Assembly (NCBI RefSeq): GCF_002831565.1
Contig: NZ_CP025096.1
Coordinates: 186,001-250,000 of the forward strand
Direction of reading: 5' to 3'
Source of the DNA: Spirosoma pollinicola
GTDB lineage: Bacteria; Bacteroidota; Bacteroidia; Cytophagales; Spirosomataceae
DNA length: 64,000 nucleotides
Shown: one piece after another, positions 17,124 through 26,772 of the stretch
How positions within the stretch are numbered: position 1 is the stretch's first letter
Layout: each line of letters starts with the position of its first letter
Position numbers and translations under genes: made by a program
Notes under the pieces: model-generated
Seen by the model: the letters and a program-made list of their open reading frames with translations, nothing else
Databases searched by the model: none
Told to the model about the DNA's origin: nothing

Positions 17124-17861
17124 ATGACGTATTGTTTAGGAATTAAAGTTGCGTCGGGCTTAGTTGCCATCGCCGACAGACGACTGACCTCAGGCTCCGA
17201 AGTTTCGTCGAACCGGAAAATTTCGGTTCATGAAGTCGAGAATCACTCCCTGTTTATCATGACATCGGGCTTGCGTTCCGTACGCGACAAAGCCATTACC
17301 TATTTTAAGGAAGTACTGGCAGAACAGGACCGTTCATTCAATAAACTGTATAAAGCCGTTAATGCATTTGGCGAGCAGGTGAAGCGGGTAGCGCTGGAAG
17401 ATAAAACATCTATCGTTGCCAGCGGTTTAAATTTCAACCTGAACGCCATTGTAGGCGGTCAGTTGGAAGATGATGAAGAACACAAATTGTTTATGCTGTA
17501 TCCCGAAGGCAACTGGGTTGAAGTTGATCAGGGATCTCCCTTTAAAATAATTGGCAATTCAGGATACGGAAAGCCGTTGCTATTCAGGAATTTATCCTAC
17601 GAATCCAGTATGGCCGATGCTTTGAAGATTGGCTTTTTAGCCTTCGATGCAACCCGTGTCAGTGCCAATGATGTGGATTACCCGTTAGATGTCGTGATCT
17701 ATCCGAAAGATAGTTTTCACATGACAGAGTATCGACTTGAAAAAGAAGATATGGACGAAATTTCCCACCAGTGGAGTGCCCTTTTAGGAAACTCAGTGCG
17801 CAAAGTACCCACGTATTGGATGGACCCTATTTTTGAGAAAGTAAAAGCTGCCCATAAATGA
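17124..17861 (+). CDS. Anbu-type proteasome-like protease
   Basis: A 245-residue Ntn-hydrolase of the bacterial proteasome homologue (Anbu/BPH) type. After Met removal the N-terminal Thr (MTYCLGIKV) would be the nucleophile; Asp18 in AIADRRL and Lys32 in NRKIS fit the HslV-like catalytic Asp and Lys. Further family signs: FIMTSGLRSVRDKA and the FKIIGNSGYGKPLL segment. Anbu genes are classically linked to a transglutaminase, an alpha-E (DUF403) protein and an ATP-grasp ligase; here only the transglutaminase follows (87 bases downstream, same strand). Substrate unknown; family proposals include an amide-bonded peptide product made by the ATP-grasp partner. Confidence 0.88.
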   Translation: MTYCLGIKVASGLVAIADRRLTSGSEVSSNRKISVHEVENHSLFIMTSGLRSVRDKAITYFKEVLAEQDRSFNKLYKAVNAFGEQVKRVALEDKTSIVASGLNFNLNAIVGGQLEDDEEHKLFMLYPEGNWVEVDQGSPFKIIGNSGYGKPLLFRNLSYESSMADALKIGFLAFDATRVSANDVDYPLDVVIYPKDSFHMTEYRLEKEDMDEISHQWSALLGNSVRKVPTYWMDPIFEKVKAAHK

Positions 17862-17948
17862 TGTATGATATATCATATATAATGTAGGGTGTATTTACCC
17901 ATGTGGTAACTCGTACTGTACAGGCGGCACAATCATTTATCATTTACT

Positions 17949-18779
17949 ATGCAGCTTCACGTTCGGCACGAATCCGAATACAGGTACGATTACCCGGTTG
18001 CCCTTGGCCCGCAAACGCTCTATCTGTATCCGCGAGCCTATCCCTACCAGCGTCTGCTAAAGTACGAACTGCTGATTGACCCACAACCGGCGCGAATGGT
18101 GCGGAATGTTGATGTAGAAGGGAATGTTCAGCAAATGGTTTATTTCAATCGACCAACAAGGCATCTTCGTGTATCTGTCGAAATGGAACTTCAATCCGAC
18201 GAGTTCAATTCGTTTGACTTTGTTCTGTTTCCATTCGATACCAAACGGGTGCCTTTTCGCTACCCGAAACCGATTCAGGACTTACTTCAACCCTACCTGG
18301 AGCAAGTTGGCGTATCAGAGCGGGTAGCTAGCTGGGCCAGGGAGTTAGCGGCCGAAGCCAATTGGAAAACAACCGGATTTCTGATTGCGCTGAATCAGGC
18401 CATTCGAAAGTTTACATACGAAATTCGTGAAGTTGGGGCCCCTTTTCCGCCCGAGCAAACGCTGATTTTGCATAAAGGCTCATGCCGCGATTATACTACG
18501 CTGTTCATGGCCGCTTGCCGGAGTTTAGGGATAGCCGCCCGTTTTGTCAGCGGCTATTTATTTGGCAATCCGCAGCAGGAACACCAGCTTCATGCGTGGG
18601 CCGAGGTTTATTTGCCTGGTGCCGGCTGGCGAGGTTTTGACCCAACAGAGGGTTCTTTGGTCGTGAACCGACATATTTTTCTGACGTCGACGGCAAAACC
18701 AGAATTGGCGGCCCCCATTAGTGGTACATTCCGGGGACGAGCCAATTCGTCCTTACAGTCGGAGCTTACCTTTATTTAA
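17949..18779 (+). CDS. Transglutaminase-like cysteine peptidase (Anbu partner)
   Basis: A 276-residue protein with the bacterial transglutaminase N-terminal region (MQLHVRHESEYRYDYPVALG, LYPRAYPYQR) followed by the catalytic core: Cys in HKGSCRDYTTLFMAACRSLG (about residue 182), His in HQLHAWAEVYLPG and Asp in WRGFDPTEGS. In bacteria such enzymes usually hydrolyse amide bonds rather than cross-link. It follows the Anbu protease on the same strand, the classic pairing of this operon. No signal peptide, so it is cytoplasmic. Confidence 0.9.
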   Translation: MQLHVRHESEYRYDYPVALGPQTLYLYPRAYPYQRLLKYELLIDPQPARMVRNVDVEGNVQQMVYFNRPTRHLRVSVEMELQSDEFNSFDFVLFPFDTKRVPFRYPKPIQDLLQPYLEQVGVSERVASWARELAAEANWKTTGFLIALNQAIRKFTYEIREVGAPFPPEQTLILHKGSCRDYTTLFMAACRSLGIAARFVSGYLFGNPQQEHQLHAWAEVYLPGAGWRGFDPTEGSLVVNRHIFLTSTAKPELAAPISGTFRGRANSSLQSELTFI

Positions 18780-18841
18780 CATACTTATTAGTTGGTAGAA
18801 CTTTACAATCGCCGAACAACTTTTGCTTGCCGACTATCGAC

Positions 18842-18849
18842 TATCTTTG
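18842..18849 (+). promoter_or_regulatory. -7 promoter element for glmM
   Basis: TATCTTTG fits TAnnTTTG exactly, 34 bases before the GTG start of glmM. A TTTTG at 18821-18825, 16 bases upstream, could serve as the -33 element, slightly closer than usual. Confidence 0.5.
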
Positions 18850-18882
18850 CAAACTCATTAAAATTACTTACCAATCCATAAC

Positions 18883-20295
18883 GTGGCATTAATTAAGTCT
18901 ATTTCCGGGATACGAGGGACGATTGGGGGGCGCAGCGGAAACGGACTGACCCCTTTGGATGTAGTGAAGTTTACGGCCGCCTTTGGACAATGGCTCCGGC
19001 TACGTAATCCGGAACGGCAATCGGTTGTGATTGGCCGCGATGGCCGGTTGTCGGGCGAAATGGTCTCAAAACTGGTAGCCGCAACTTTACAGGGACTCGG
19101 CCTGACGGTTATTGACCTGGGCCTGTCTACTACACCAACTGTCGAACTGGCCGTTACCGGCGAAGGGGCATCGGGCGGAATTATCCTGACAGCCAGTCAT
19201 AATCCCATTCAATGGAACGCCCTCAAACTCCTGAATGAAAACGGCGAATTTATCTCAGCGCAGGATGGTGCCGAGGTGCTCGCCATTGCCGAAAATGAAT
19301 CCTTTGAGTTTGCCGAAATCCGTAAATTAGGAAAATACACAGCCGACGACACCTGGCTAAAAAAACATATCGACCTGATTCTGGCGTTGCCGCTGGTTGA
19401 TCGGGATGCTATTGCTACTCGTAATTTTCGGGTTGTTGTCGATGCCGTCAACTCGACTGGCGGCATCGCCGTTCCCATGCTACTGGAAGCGCTGGGCGTT
19501 GAAAATATTACCAAACTACACTGCGAGCCAACGGGCAACTTCGCCCATAACCCGGAGCCCCTGCCCGAAAACCTGCGCGACATCATTAAAGAAATGGAGA
19601 AAGGCAATGCCGATCTGGGCATTGTGGTCGATCCGGATGTTGACAGGCTGGCGCTGATATGTGAAGATGGATCAGCATTTGGCGAGGAATATACGCTGGT
19701 AGCCGTTGCCGATTACGTACTCAAGAACGGACCGGCAGGCAATGGAGGCAATACCATTTCCAACATGTCGAGTACGGTTGCGCTGCGGGATGTAACCCGG
19801 AAATATGGTGGGCAACATTTTGCTTCGGCTGTTGGCGAAGTTAACGTGGTAGAAATGATGAAGGAAAAAGACGCTGTTATTGGCGGAGAAGGCAACGGCG
19901 GTATTATTTACCCCGACCTGCACCACGGCCGTGACGCGCTTGTCGGCATTGCGCTCTTCCTGACGCATCTCGCTAAATCCGGCAAATCGGCCTCAATGCT
20001 GCGCCGGACATACCCGAACTATTATATTTCCAAGAACAAGATTGAGTTAACGCCTGATATTGATGTAGATGCCGTACTCGACCGAATTCAGGCTAAATAC
20101 GCTAAAAACCCAATTAACACCATCGACGGTGTGAAAATTGAGTTTGATAAGGAATGGGTGCATCTGCGAAAGTCAAATACCGAACAAATTATTCGTATTT
20201 ACTCCGAATCGGACACACTCGCTACTGCCGACCATCTGGCCGGAAAAATTATCAATGATATACGGGAAGTACTCGCCGAAAATAGACAATTGTAA
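18883..20295 (+). CDS. glmM: Phosphoglucosamine mutase
   Basis: A 470-residue alpha-D-phosphohexomutase that converts glucosamine-6-phosphate to glucosamine-1-phosphate for UDP-GlcNAc and cell-wall synthesis. Seen: ISGIRGTIGG at the N-terminus, the phosphoserine loop LTASHNPIQWNALKLL (about residues 104-119), the metal loop DPDVDRLAL, the sugar-binding GGEGNGGIIYPDLHHGRD, and the phosphate-binding C-terminal RIYSESDT. The start codon is GTG at 18883, placing MALIKSISGIRG as in Bacteroidota homologues. A palindromic terminator follows. Confidence 0.92.
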   Translation: MALIKSISGIRGTIGGRSGNGLTPLDVVKFTAAFGQWLRLRNPERQSVVIGRDGRLSGEMVSKLVAATLQGLGLTVIDLGLSTTPTVELAVTGEGASGGIILTASHNPIQWNALKLLNENGEFISAQDGAEVLAIAENESFEFAEIRKLGKYTADDTWLKKHIDLILALPLVDRDAIATRNFRVVVDAVNSTGGIAVPMLLEALGVENITKLHCEPTGNFAHNPEPLPENLRDIIKEMEKGNADLGIVVDPDVDRLALICEDGSAFGEEYTLVAVADYVLKNGPAGNGGNTISNMSSTVALRDVTRKYGGQHFASAVGEVNVVEMMKEKDAVIGGEGNGGIIYPDLHHGRDALVGIALFLTHLAKSGKSASMLRRTYPNYYISKNKIELTPDIDVDAVLDRIQAKYAKNPINTIDGVKIEFDKEWVHLRKSNTEQIIRIYSESDTLATADHLAGKIINDIREVLAENRQL

Positions 20296-20326
20296 GTAAG
20301 CAAGCTTTCTAAAACGACAACGTTCC

Positions 20327-20350
20327 GGGCCGCTCATTAATGAGCGGCCC
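20327..20350 (+). terminator. Rho-independent terminator after glmM
   Basis: GGGCCGCTCATTAATGAGCGGCCC is a perfect 12-bp-arm palindrome (written here as its two halves GGGCCGCTCATT / AATGAGCGGCCC), followed by TTTGTTTTG, 31 bases after the glmM stop. Confidence 0.85.
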
Positions 20351-20542
20351 TTTGTTTTGCCCATTAGAAACCCCTAAGCTGTGGAATAATCTACTCACCA
20401 GAACGAAAGAAAAGTGTACGAAAAAATAATCTAAGCTAGTCAATCCACTAATAACCAATGGATTATTCGCACGAATGTACCTATGGCACAGTTTTTAGAC
20501 AATATGGGTAAACCCAAAAACGAGATTTAAACAAACACGATT

Positions 20543-20899
20543 ATGAGCTTTATAAGAGGAATACTGGCAGGTTTGGCGATTGGTTATCTAACAGCACCCC
20601 GTAGTGGTAAAGAAACCCGCGACAAACTCACAAAAAGCGCGAATGATTTACAGAGCCAGTGGGAAGAAGGCGTATCACAGGTAAAAGCGCAGGTTGATAA
20701 GCTGGTCGGTAATGCTGAAGCAAAGGCTAATCAATATGCCGATAAGGCCGAAAATAAGTTCGATCAATATAAAAATGAAGCACAGTCGGCCTATAATAAA
20801 GACCGCGCTAAGTCGAGTTATAACGATGCAGTTGATAACACTGCCGACGCAGCGAAGTCGGGTGTAAACAACATTGAGGACGCATTGAAACTGAACTAA
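20543..20899 (+). CDS. YtxH domain-containing protein
   Basis: A 118-residue protein. The N-terminus has a short hydrophobic, glycine-containing helix (FIRGILAGLAIGYLTAPRSGKETR), the YtxH/GvpP-like signature with the APxSGxExR motif, followed by a long hydrophilic coiled-coil-like tail rich in Ala, Lys, Asp and Asn (QAKAN-QYADKAENKFDQYKNEAQ). YtxH-type proteins are general-stress membrane-associated proteins. A solitary gene, bounded by the glmM terminator and its own downstream hairpin. Confidence 0.85.
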   Translation: MSFIRGILAGLAIGYLTAPRSGKETRDKLTKSANDLQSQWEEGVSQVKAQVDKLVGNAEAKANQYADKAENKFDQYKNEAQSAYNKDRAKSSYNDAVDNTADAAKSGVNNIEDALKLN

Positions 20900-20935
20900 T
20901 CCGGTTCTTTTTCCGAAAAACAGTAAGTAGTATTT

Positions 20936-20980
20936 ACGCACTTGCCCGTTTCTGATTTAACCAGGAACGGGCGAGTGCGT
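20936..20980 (+). terminator. Rho-independent terminator after ytxH-like gene
   Basis: Arms ACGCACTTGCCCGTT (20936-20950) and AACGGGCGAGTGCGT (20966-20980), one G:T pair, 15-base loop, followed by TTTTAT. It begins 37 bases after the stop codon. Confidence 0.85.
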
Positions 20981-21169
20981 TTTATAGCCTCTATTTTTCT
21001 CTACCAATTATCGATTACTTATTATCCATTTACGTATCAGGGCTTGCGTATAAAATGACCTGTTTGCAAGTCAGATTCCGAAACGCCAGCCCCGATAAGA
21101 CTCGATAGCACAAATAGTTTCCAAAACGTCTAGTTAAATGCCTTTAATCGATTACCCAAATCAATTTTT

Positions 21170-22126
21170 ATGAAAAACTATCGTGCAATCCGTTCTTCGC
21201 TGCCCGGTTTCAGATGGCTTGGCCTGGTCGTCCTGTTTTTGTTGTACTCGTTGTATTCTGTGGCACAAAGCAAGCGCGATACCACGAGTTATATTCAAAC
21301 GCTCGACATCAAAACCGGCAGGATTGATACTGTCTTTAGCACCCGTACCCATTTTGAAGCACCTAACTGGCACCCTGACAACTACCTAATTCTCAACAGC
21401 AAAGGCAAAATCTACACCTTGGATTTGGCGTCTAAAAAAGTAACCGAGCTCAACACGGGTTCTGCCAACCAATGCAATAACGACCACGGTATTTCGCCCG
21501 ACAAAAAATGGTTGGTCGTCAGTCATAACGACAAAACCAACCCTTCGACAAAATCATATAAATCAGCCATTTTTCTGGTGCCTATCGCTGGTGGGCAGCC
21601 CAAGCTACTCACCCCCGAAGTTCCCTCCTACTGGCATGGCTGGACTCCGGATAGTAAGACAGTGGCCTATTGTGCCGAACGCAATGGCAATTACGATATC
21701 TACACAATAGGTATTAACGGAGGCACCGAAAAACGGCTGACCACTACAGAGGGACTCGACGACGGCCCCGATTATTCGCCCGATGGGAAATATATCTATT
21801 TCAACTCCTACCGCACGGGACACATGCAAATCTGGCGGATGCTGGCGGACGGATCTCAACCGGAACAATTAACCTTCGATGAGCATTCGAACTGGTTCGC
21901 TCACCCTTCGCCCGACAACAACTGGATTGTGTATATTGCTTATACATCCGACGAAAAACAAGCTCATTTATTTGGGAAACAGGTCAAACTCCGTCTGATG
22001 AACCTCAAAACGAAAGCAATTAAAGACATCACTCCTGTCTTCTTTGGCGGTCAGGGCACAATCAACGTGCCTTCCTGGAGCCCTGACAGTCAAAAAATTG
22101 CCTTTGTCAGTTACCTTGTCAACTAA
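21170..22126 (+). CDS. TolB-like beta-propeller protein, exported
   Basis: A 318-residue protein: N-terminal signal/anchor ([19 protein letters not shown], about residues 16-34), then WD40-like PD40 strands with the recurring SPDxK pattern ([72 protein letters not shown]). TolB-type propellers bind proteins or carbohydrates in the periplasm. It is followed after 24 bases by a Gfo/Idh/MocA oxidoreductase and then an esterase, so it may belong to a carbohydrate-handling operon. Confidence 0.8.
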   Translation: MKNYRAIRSSLPGFRWLGLVVLFLLYSLYSVAQSKRDTTSYIQTLDIKTGRIDTVFSTRTHFEAPNWHPDNYLILNSKGKIYTLDLASKKVTELNTGSANQCNNDHGISPDKKWLVVSHNDKTNPSTKSYKSAIFLVPIAGGQPKLLTPEVPSYWHGWTPDSKTVAYCAERNGNYDIYTIGINGGTEKRLTTTEGLDDGPDYSPDGKYIYFNSYRTGHMQIWRMLADGSQPEQLTFDEHSNWFAHPSPDNNWIVYIAYTSDEKQAHLFGKQVKLRLMNLKTKAIKDITPVFFGGQGTINVPSWSPDSQKIAFVSYLVN

Positions 22127-22150
22127 TCGTTATTCTTACCCTTTATTTTA

Positions 22151-23551
22151 ATGAAAAAAGACAGTTCAGCCTCTAGAAGGAAGTTTTTACAGCAAATTGG
22201 TGCCACCAGTTTAGTAGCTGCGTCCGCTCCGTTGTCCTCGCTGGCCGCTCAGGAAAAAGCAGAAGTACGCATCCTGCAGTATGAAAGACCGGTCTCGGCC
22301 AATGACACCATCCGATTAGGGGTCATTGGGTATGGTGTTCAAGGTCATTTTGACCTGGCTACTGCCCTCAAAGTGCCGGGTGTCGAATTGGCCGGCATTT
22401 GCGATTTATACACGGGCAGGCTGGAAAACGCTAAAGAGAAATTTGGCAATGAGTTATATACTACCCGTAACTACAAAGAACTTTTAGACCGGAAAGATAT
22501 CGACGCGGTGATCATTGCTACCCACGATGTCTGGCACGCGCGTATCGCCCTGGATGCATTGGCCAAAGGCAAGCACGTGTACTGCGAAAAACCAATGGTC
22601 TACAGGATCAGCCAGGGTTATCCGGTGATAGCAGCCGCAAAAAAAGCGGGTAAGGTGTTTCAGGTGGGCAGCCAGCGGGTGAGCAGCATCGGGTATGCCA
22701 AAGCAAAAGAATTGCTGGCGGCTGGTGAAATTGGTAAACTCAACATGGTGAATGCCGTTTATGATCGGCAAAGCTCGATTGGCGCCTGGGAATATACGAT
22801 TCCAAAAGACGCCGATGCGATGACAACCGACTGGGAGCGATTTATTGGCGTGACGGCCAAAATGCCGTTTGATGCCAAGAAGTTTTTCTGGTGGCGGGCC
22901 TTTAAAGAAGTGGGCACTGGCGTAGCAGGCGACCTGTTTATCCACTTGCTGAGCGGCACCCACTTTATAACCAATTCTAAAGGCCCAAAAAGTATTTATA
23001 GTACAGGTCAGTTCAGCTATTGGAAAGATGGTCGGAATCTGCCGGATGTCATGTCGGGCGTGATGCAGTACCCCGATAGTCCGGAACACTCGGCTTTTCA
23101 GCTGACCCTACAGGTAAATTTTATCAGTGGTACGGGTGGACAGGAGGTGATCCGGCTGGTTGGTTCGGAAGGCGTCATTGATGTGATTGGCAATAACATT
23201 ACGGTTAAGCATAGTTTAATGCCTGAAGCGCCCGGCTTTGGCGGCTATGATTCGGTGTTCACGTTCTCAAAAAGTATGCAGGATCAAATGCAACAGGAGT
23301 ATGATGCCAAATGGACTGTCGACCAGCGAAAAAGGCCAAGCAAAGCGGATATTGTCTTTAAGGCCCCAGACGGCTACAGTGACCATCTGGACCACTTTAC
23401 CAATTTCTTTGATGCAATTCGGATGAACAAGCCTGTCGTTGAGGACGCGACGTTCGGATTGCGGGCAGCCGCCCCTGCGCTATCCTGCAACGCTAGTTTT
23501 TTGAGCAAACAGATTGTGCATTGGGACCCTGTCACCATGAAATTGACGTGA
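22151..23551 (+). CDS. Gfo/Idh/MocA family oxidoreductase, Tat-exported
   Basis: A 466-residue NAD(P)-dependent sugar oxidoreductase-type protein. The first 34 residues are a Tat signal (SRRKFLQQIGATSLVAASAP). A Rossmann domain follows (LGVIGYGVQGHFDLATAL, DAVIIATHDVWHARIALDAL, YCEKPMVYRI with the EKP motif), then the mixed alpha/beta substrate domain (WWRAFKEVGTGVAGDLFIHLL). Exported members are frequent in Bacteroidota and act on glycans, some as glycosidases through an NAD redox mechanism; the substrate here is not known. It starts 24 bases after the TolB-like gene. Confidence 0.9.
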   Translation: MKKDSSASRRKFLQQIGATSLVAASAPLSSLAAQEKAEVRILQYERPVSANDTIRLGVIGYGVQGHFDLATALKVPGVELAGICDLYTGRLENAKEKFGNELYTTRNYKELLDRKDIDAVIIATHDVWHARIALDALAKGKHVYCEKPMVYRISQGYPVIAAAKKAGKVFQVGSQRVSSIGYAKAKELLAAGEIGKLNMVNAVYDRQSSIGAWEYTIPKDADAMTTDWERFIGVTAKMPFDAKKFFWWRAFKEVGTGVAGDLFIHLLSGTHFITNSKGPKSIYSTGQFSYWKDGRNLPDVMSGVMQYPDSPEHSAFQLTLQVNFISGTGGQEVIRLVGSEGVIDVIGNNITVKHSLMPEAPGFGGYDSVFTFSKSMQDQMQQEYDAKWTVDQRKRPSKADIVFKAPDGYSDHLDHFTNFFDAIRMNKPVVEDATFGLRAAAPALSCNASFLSKQIVHWDPVTMKLT

Positions 23552-23664
23552 TTTGGCGTAATCAAACGAGAAACATGGCTCCTAATATGCCAGAGGATGG
23601 ACCAGCCAAATTAGTTTGACTGAAGAGTGGATTTACGTGAATTTCGAAAACCAGACCGTATAAA

Positions 23665-24789
23665 ATGAAAAAGATGCTCTTTATGTGCCCGTTGTTTTGG
23701 GGAGCCTTATCTGCCTTGGCGCAGCCTGCCCGGCCCGCACCTACACCGAATGACACACTAAAATCTGTCCATGTATCGTCGGCCAATCAACTGGTTTTTA
23801 ACCTCTATGCACCTAAAGCAACTACCGTAACGGTGTCTGGGGATTTCAGTAAGAGCTATGGCCCTAAAAATCTGGTCAAAGCAGAATCTGGCGTATGGAC
23901 ATACACCACAGAACCTATTCGGCCGGATCTGTACAGTTATGATTTTGTGGTGGATGGGGTAAAGACAATCGATCCTAAAAACACCCAATTAAAGGAAGGC
24001 GAGAATGGCTACTCCAATTTGTTTGCCATGCCGGGTTCGGAGATGGACTATTGTGCCATTAAGGATGTACCTCATGGTACACTTGAACAGGTTTATTTCT
24101 TTTCCAAAGTGACGGGTAAAACCAGTCGTTTTCACGTGTACACGCCCCCAGGATACGAAAAAATGAAGGCTTCGTTACCCGTATTATATTTACAGCATGG
24201 AGGTGGCGATAATGATGCATCCTGGTCAACGGCAGGCCGGGCAAACTTCATTATGGATAATTTATATGCACAACATAAAGCCAAACCAATGGTAGTAGTT
24301 ATGCCGATGGGACATCCGGGAAGTGGCTTTTACATGAACCCTGGTATTGATGAAGACCCCTACTATAAGCAATTATTTGACGAAATCATGCCCCTGGTCA
24401 GCACACGGTACCGTGTACAGAGTGATCGAAACCATACGGCCTTTGCCGGGCTGTCAATGGGTGGGCTTCAGGCGCTGAACATTGCTTTGTTTAGTCCGGA
24501 GAAGTTTGGGTATGTATTGCCGTTAAGTACGGGCTATTTTCCTCCGCAGCAGAAAATGCTGGAGGAAAAGTTTGCTGCTCAACTACGTAATCCTGAAATC
24601 AATCGGTTGAAACTATTTTGGATTGCTATGGGTGGAGAATCTGACATTGCCTACAAAAATGGCGTGGCCGTTAATGCCCTTTTAGATAAATACGGGATAA
24701 AATACCAAACAAATTCCTACGATGCAGGTCATACATTTATTACGTGGCGACATAATCTAGTCGAATTTGCTCCCTTATTATTTAACTGA
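23665..24789 (+). CDS. Esterase with N-terminal E-set/CBM48-like domain
   Basis: A 374-residue secreted protein: signal peptide (LFMCPLFWGALSALAQPA), an early-set Ig-like domain (about 35-120, VTVSGDFSKSYGPKNLV, DLYSYDFVVDGVKTIDPKN), then an enterochelin/feruloyl-esterase-type alpha/beta hydrolase: LPVLYLQHGGGDND (oxyanion), nucleophile in GLSMGGLQAL (about residue 268), late His in SYDAGHTFITWRHN. Such enzymes hydrolyse ester side groups on plant polysaccharides. The order with the upstream TolB-like and oxidoreductase genes suggests a glycan-degradation set. Confidence 0.87.
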   Translation: MKKMLFMCPLFWGALSALAQPARPAPTPNDTLKSVHVSSANQLVFNLYAPKATTVTVSGDFSKSYGPKNLVKAESGVWTYTTEPIRPDLYSYDFVVDGVKTIDPKNTQLKEGENGYSNLFAMPGSEMDYCAIKDVPHGTLEQVYFFSKVTGKTSRFHVYTPPGYEKMKASLPVLYLQHGGGDNDASWSTAGRANFIMDNLYAQHKAKPMVVVMPMGHPGSGFYMNPGIDEDPYYKQLFDEIMPLVSTRYRVQSDRNHTAFAGLSMGGLQALNIALFSPEKFGYVLPLSTGYFPPQQKMLEEKFAAQLRNPEINRLKLFWIAMGGESDIAYKNGVAVNALLDKYGIKYQTNSYDAGHTFITWRHNLVEFAPLLFN

Positions 24790-24925
24790 GTCGAGTTACG
24801 CCGGTATATATCATGAATGGGTATGGTTCCTACTTTCAAAAAATCAATCATTATGGAACCCACCATCGTCATTTCGTCGTAACTACATTTCACAAAGAAT
24901 GAAACTTAGCTGATATAAAAAGGCC

Positions 24926-25021
24926 AGTTTTTGTCATCCCGACGCCAGGAGGGATCTTCGGTAAACCCGAAAAGCTTAGTATCGGCCGAAGATCCCTCCT
25001 GGCGTCGGGATGACAAAAACT
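24926..25021. repeat. REP-like palindromic repeat, copy 2
   Basis: Perfect 36-bp arms at 24926-24961 and 24986-25021 with a 24-base loop. The arm shares the stretch TTTTTGTCATCCCGACG, then xxAGGAGGGATCTTCG, with the inner repeat at 10748-10846 (two variable bases CC against AT, each compensated in the opposite arm). The loops are unrelated. This copy lacks the outer TTTAAAC arms of the first copy. Confidence 0.8.
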
Positions 25022-25108
25022 CATTAAATAATCTCCTGATTATTAACGAAATACCTCGAAATTTTTCCACAATACACGTTACTTGATTGTCATACAACAT
25101 ACCGCATA

Positions 25109-25144
25109 AAAATGCCCGATACAGTTTCCTGTATCGGGCATTTT
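25109..25144 (-). terminator. Rho-independent terminator of guaA
   Basis: AAAATGCCCGATACAG and its complement form a perfect 16-bp stem with a 4-base loop, and a T-run follows the stem on the minus strand. It begins 20 bases after the guaA stop. Confidence 0.88.
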
Positions 25145-25163
25145 ATTAACCAGTTTAGTGACT

Positions 25164-26696
25164 CTACTCCCACTCAATTGTGGCGGGTGGTTTCGACGAA
25201 ATGTCGTATACAACGCGGTTAACCCCTTTTACCCGGTTAATAATTTCGTTCGATATATCGGCCAGGAATTCGTAAGGTAAGTGTGCCCAGTCGGCGGTCA
25301 TACCATCTATACTTGTAACAGCCCGTAAGGCAACAACACGTTCATAGGTGCGCTCATCGCCCATAACGCCAACCGACTGCACAGGCAGCAGCATAGCACC
25401 CGCCTGCCACACTTTATCATACAAACCTTCGCGCTTTAGCCCGTCGATAAACAAGGCATCGACCTGTTGCAGAATCTCGACTTTTTCGAGGGTTACATCG
25501 CCCAGTATCCGAATGGCCAGGCCAGGGCCGGGAAACGGATGGCGGCCCAGAATTGCCTCTGGCAAGCCCAGCGTACGACCGACAGCCCGTACTTCATCTT
25601 TAAACAGGGTATTTAGCGGCTCTACAACTTTCAGTTTCATGAAGTCGGGAAGGCCGCCCACATTGTGGTGCGATTTTATCGTTGCCGAAGGCCCTTTTAC
25701 CGAAACGGATTCAATAACATCCGGGTAAATAGTCCCCTGCCCTAACCACGATACGCCTTCTATTAAATGAGCTTCGTGATCAAATACCTCGATAAAGGTC
25801 CGTCCAATTGCTTTTCGTTTGGCTTCAGGATCGGTCAATCCGGCAAGCGCCGTATAGAATTGCTCTTTCGAATCAACTCCTTTTACATTCAGGCCCAGCG
25901 TTTTGTATGACTCCAGAACGCCCGAAAATTCGTCTTTCCGAAGCACCCCATTGTCAACAAAAATGCAGTAGAGGTTTTTGCCGATTGCCTGATGAATCAG
26001 TACGGCGGCAACCGATGAATCGACTCCACCCGACAAGCCCAGCACGACTTTATCGTTTCCAATTTGTTCCTTCAGGCGAGCTACTGTCGTTTCGGCAAAT
26101 GACTCAGCCGTCCAGTTCTGCGAACAGCCGCAAATATCGACAACGAAGTTATGGAGCAATGTTTTGCCTTGCAGTGAGTGCGTTACTTCGGGATGAAACT
26201 GAATCCCATAAGTGGGCTCATTGTTTACCTGAAACGCTGCCACCCGAACCGTGTCGGTTGAGGCAATGATGGTAAAGTTATCGGGAACACTGGTGATGGT
26301 ATCGGCATGCGACATCCAAACCTGTGAGTGTTGGTCGATTCCCTTCATAAGCGGGTTTTCGCTATCGACAGTACCCAGTTTAGCACGTCCATATTCGCGG
26401 ATGGCCGATGCTTTCACCTCGCCCCCGCTGGTATGAGCCAGCAACTGCGCACCATAACAAACGCCCAGAATAGGCAGCTTATGCCGGAAAGCGGCTAAGT
26501 GAACCTCGGGCGAATCGATGTCGCGTACAGACGATGGACTGCCAGAGAGAATGATGCCCTTCACATCGGGCGTAATGGTTGGGAGTTGATTATAGGGATG
26601 GATTTCGCAGTAAACGTTCAGTTCGCGCACCCGGCGGGCAATGAGTTGAGTGTACTGCGAACCAAAATCCAGAATCAAAATCTGTTCGGTGGCCAT
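25164..26696 (-). CDS. guaA: GMP synthase (glutamine-hydrolysing)
   Basis: A 510-residue enzyme converting XMP to GMP with glutamine and ATP. The N-terminal class I amidotransferase has [19 protein letters not shown], nucleophile Cys in [15 protein letters not shown], and His/Glu in [11 protein letters not shown]. The ATP-pyrophosphatase domain has the P-loop [15 protein letters not shown], then the C-terminal dimerisation domain ending [17 protein letters not shown]. The ATG at 26696 gives [12 protein letters not shown]; the frame is open seven codons more. A strong terminator follows. Confidence 0.96.
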   Translation of the reverse strand: MATEQILILDFGSQYTQLIARRVRELNVYCEIHPYNQLPTITPDVKGIILSGSPSSVRDIDSPEVHLAAFRHKLPILGVCYGAQLLAHTSGGEVKASAIREYGRAKLGTVDSENPLMKGIDQHSQVWMSHADTITSVPDNFTIIASTDTVRVAAFQVNNEPTYGIQFHPEVTHSLQGKTLLHNFVVDICGCSQNWTAESFAETTVARLKEQIGNDKVVLGLSGGVDSSVAAVLIHQAIGKNLYCIFVDNGVLRKDEFSGVLESYKTLGLNVKGVDSKEQFYTALAGLTDPEAKRKAIGRTFIEVFDHEAHLIEGVSWLGQGTIYPDVIESVSVKGPSATIKSHHNVGGLPDFMKLKVVEPLNTLFKDEVRAVGRTLGLPEAILGRHPFPGPGLAIRILGDVTLEKVEILQQVDALFIDGLKREGLYDKVWQAGAMLLPVQSVGVMGDERTYERVVALRAVTSIDGMTADWAHLPYEFLADISNEIINRVKGVNRVVYDISSKPPATIEWE

Positions 26697-26720
26697 GAAT
26701 TGGTCTCTAAAATGCAAAGT

Positions 26721-26747
26721 TAGGGCATTTTTTGTGAAAATGCCCTA
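26721..26747 (-). terminator. Hairpin between the acetylesterase gene and guaA
   Basis: TAGGGCATTT (26721-26730) and AAATGCCCTA (26738-26747) form a perfect 10-bp stem. It lies 26 bases after the stop of the upstream minus-strand gene, just before guaA. Confidence 0.65.
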
Positions 26748-26772
26748 CCCATGTTACCTTAAGTCTGAATCG

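Larger units (their letters stand above)
24790..25163. other. Intergenic region with hairpin repeat and terminator (374 bases)
   Basis: Between the convergent esterase and guaA genes. It contains a 36-bp inverted repeat (24926-25021) and the guaA terminator (25109-25144). No reading frame looks coding. Confidence 0.7.

Noticed and set aside
16910..17170. 86-codon minus-strand frame
   Set aside because: It overlaps the start of the Anbu gene on the other strand and covers the promoter region; sequence looks random.
17862..17948. ATGATATATCATATATAA-type palindrome between the Anbu and transglutaminase genes
   Set aside because: Short AT-only symmetry; expected by chance in such sequence and too weak to call a site.
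21000..21169. Possible small RNA or tRNA upstream of the TolB-like gene
   Set aside because: No acceptor stem or TpsiC loop could be paired; only ordinary AT-rich leader sequence is seen.
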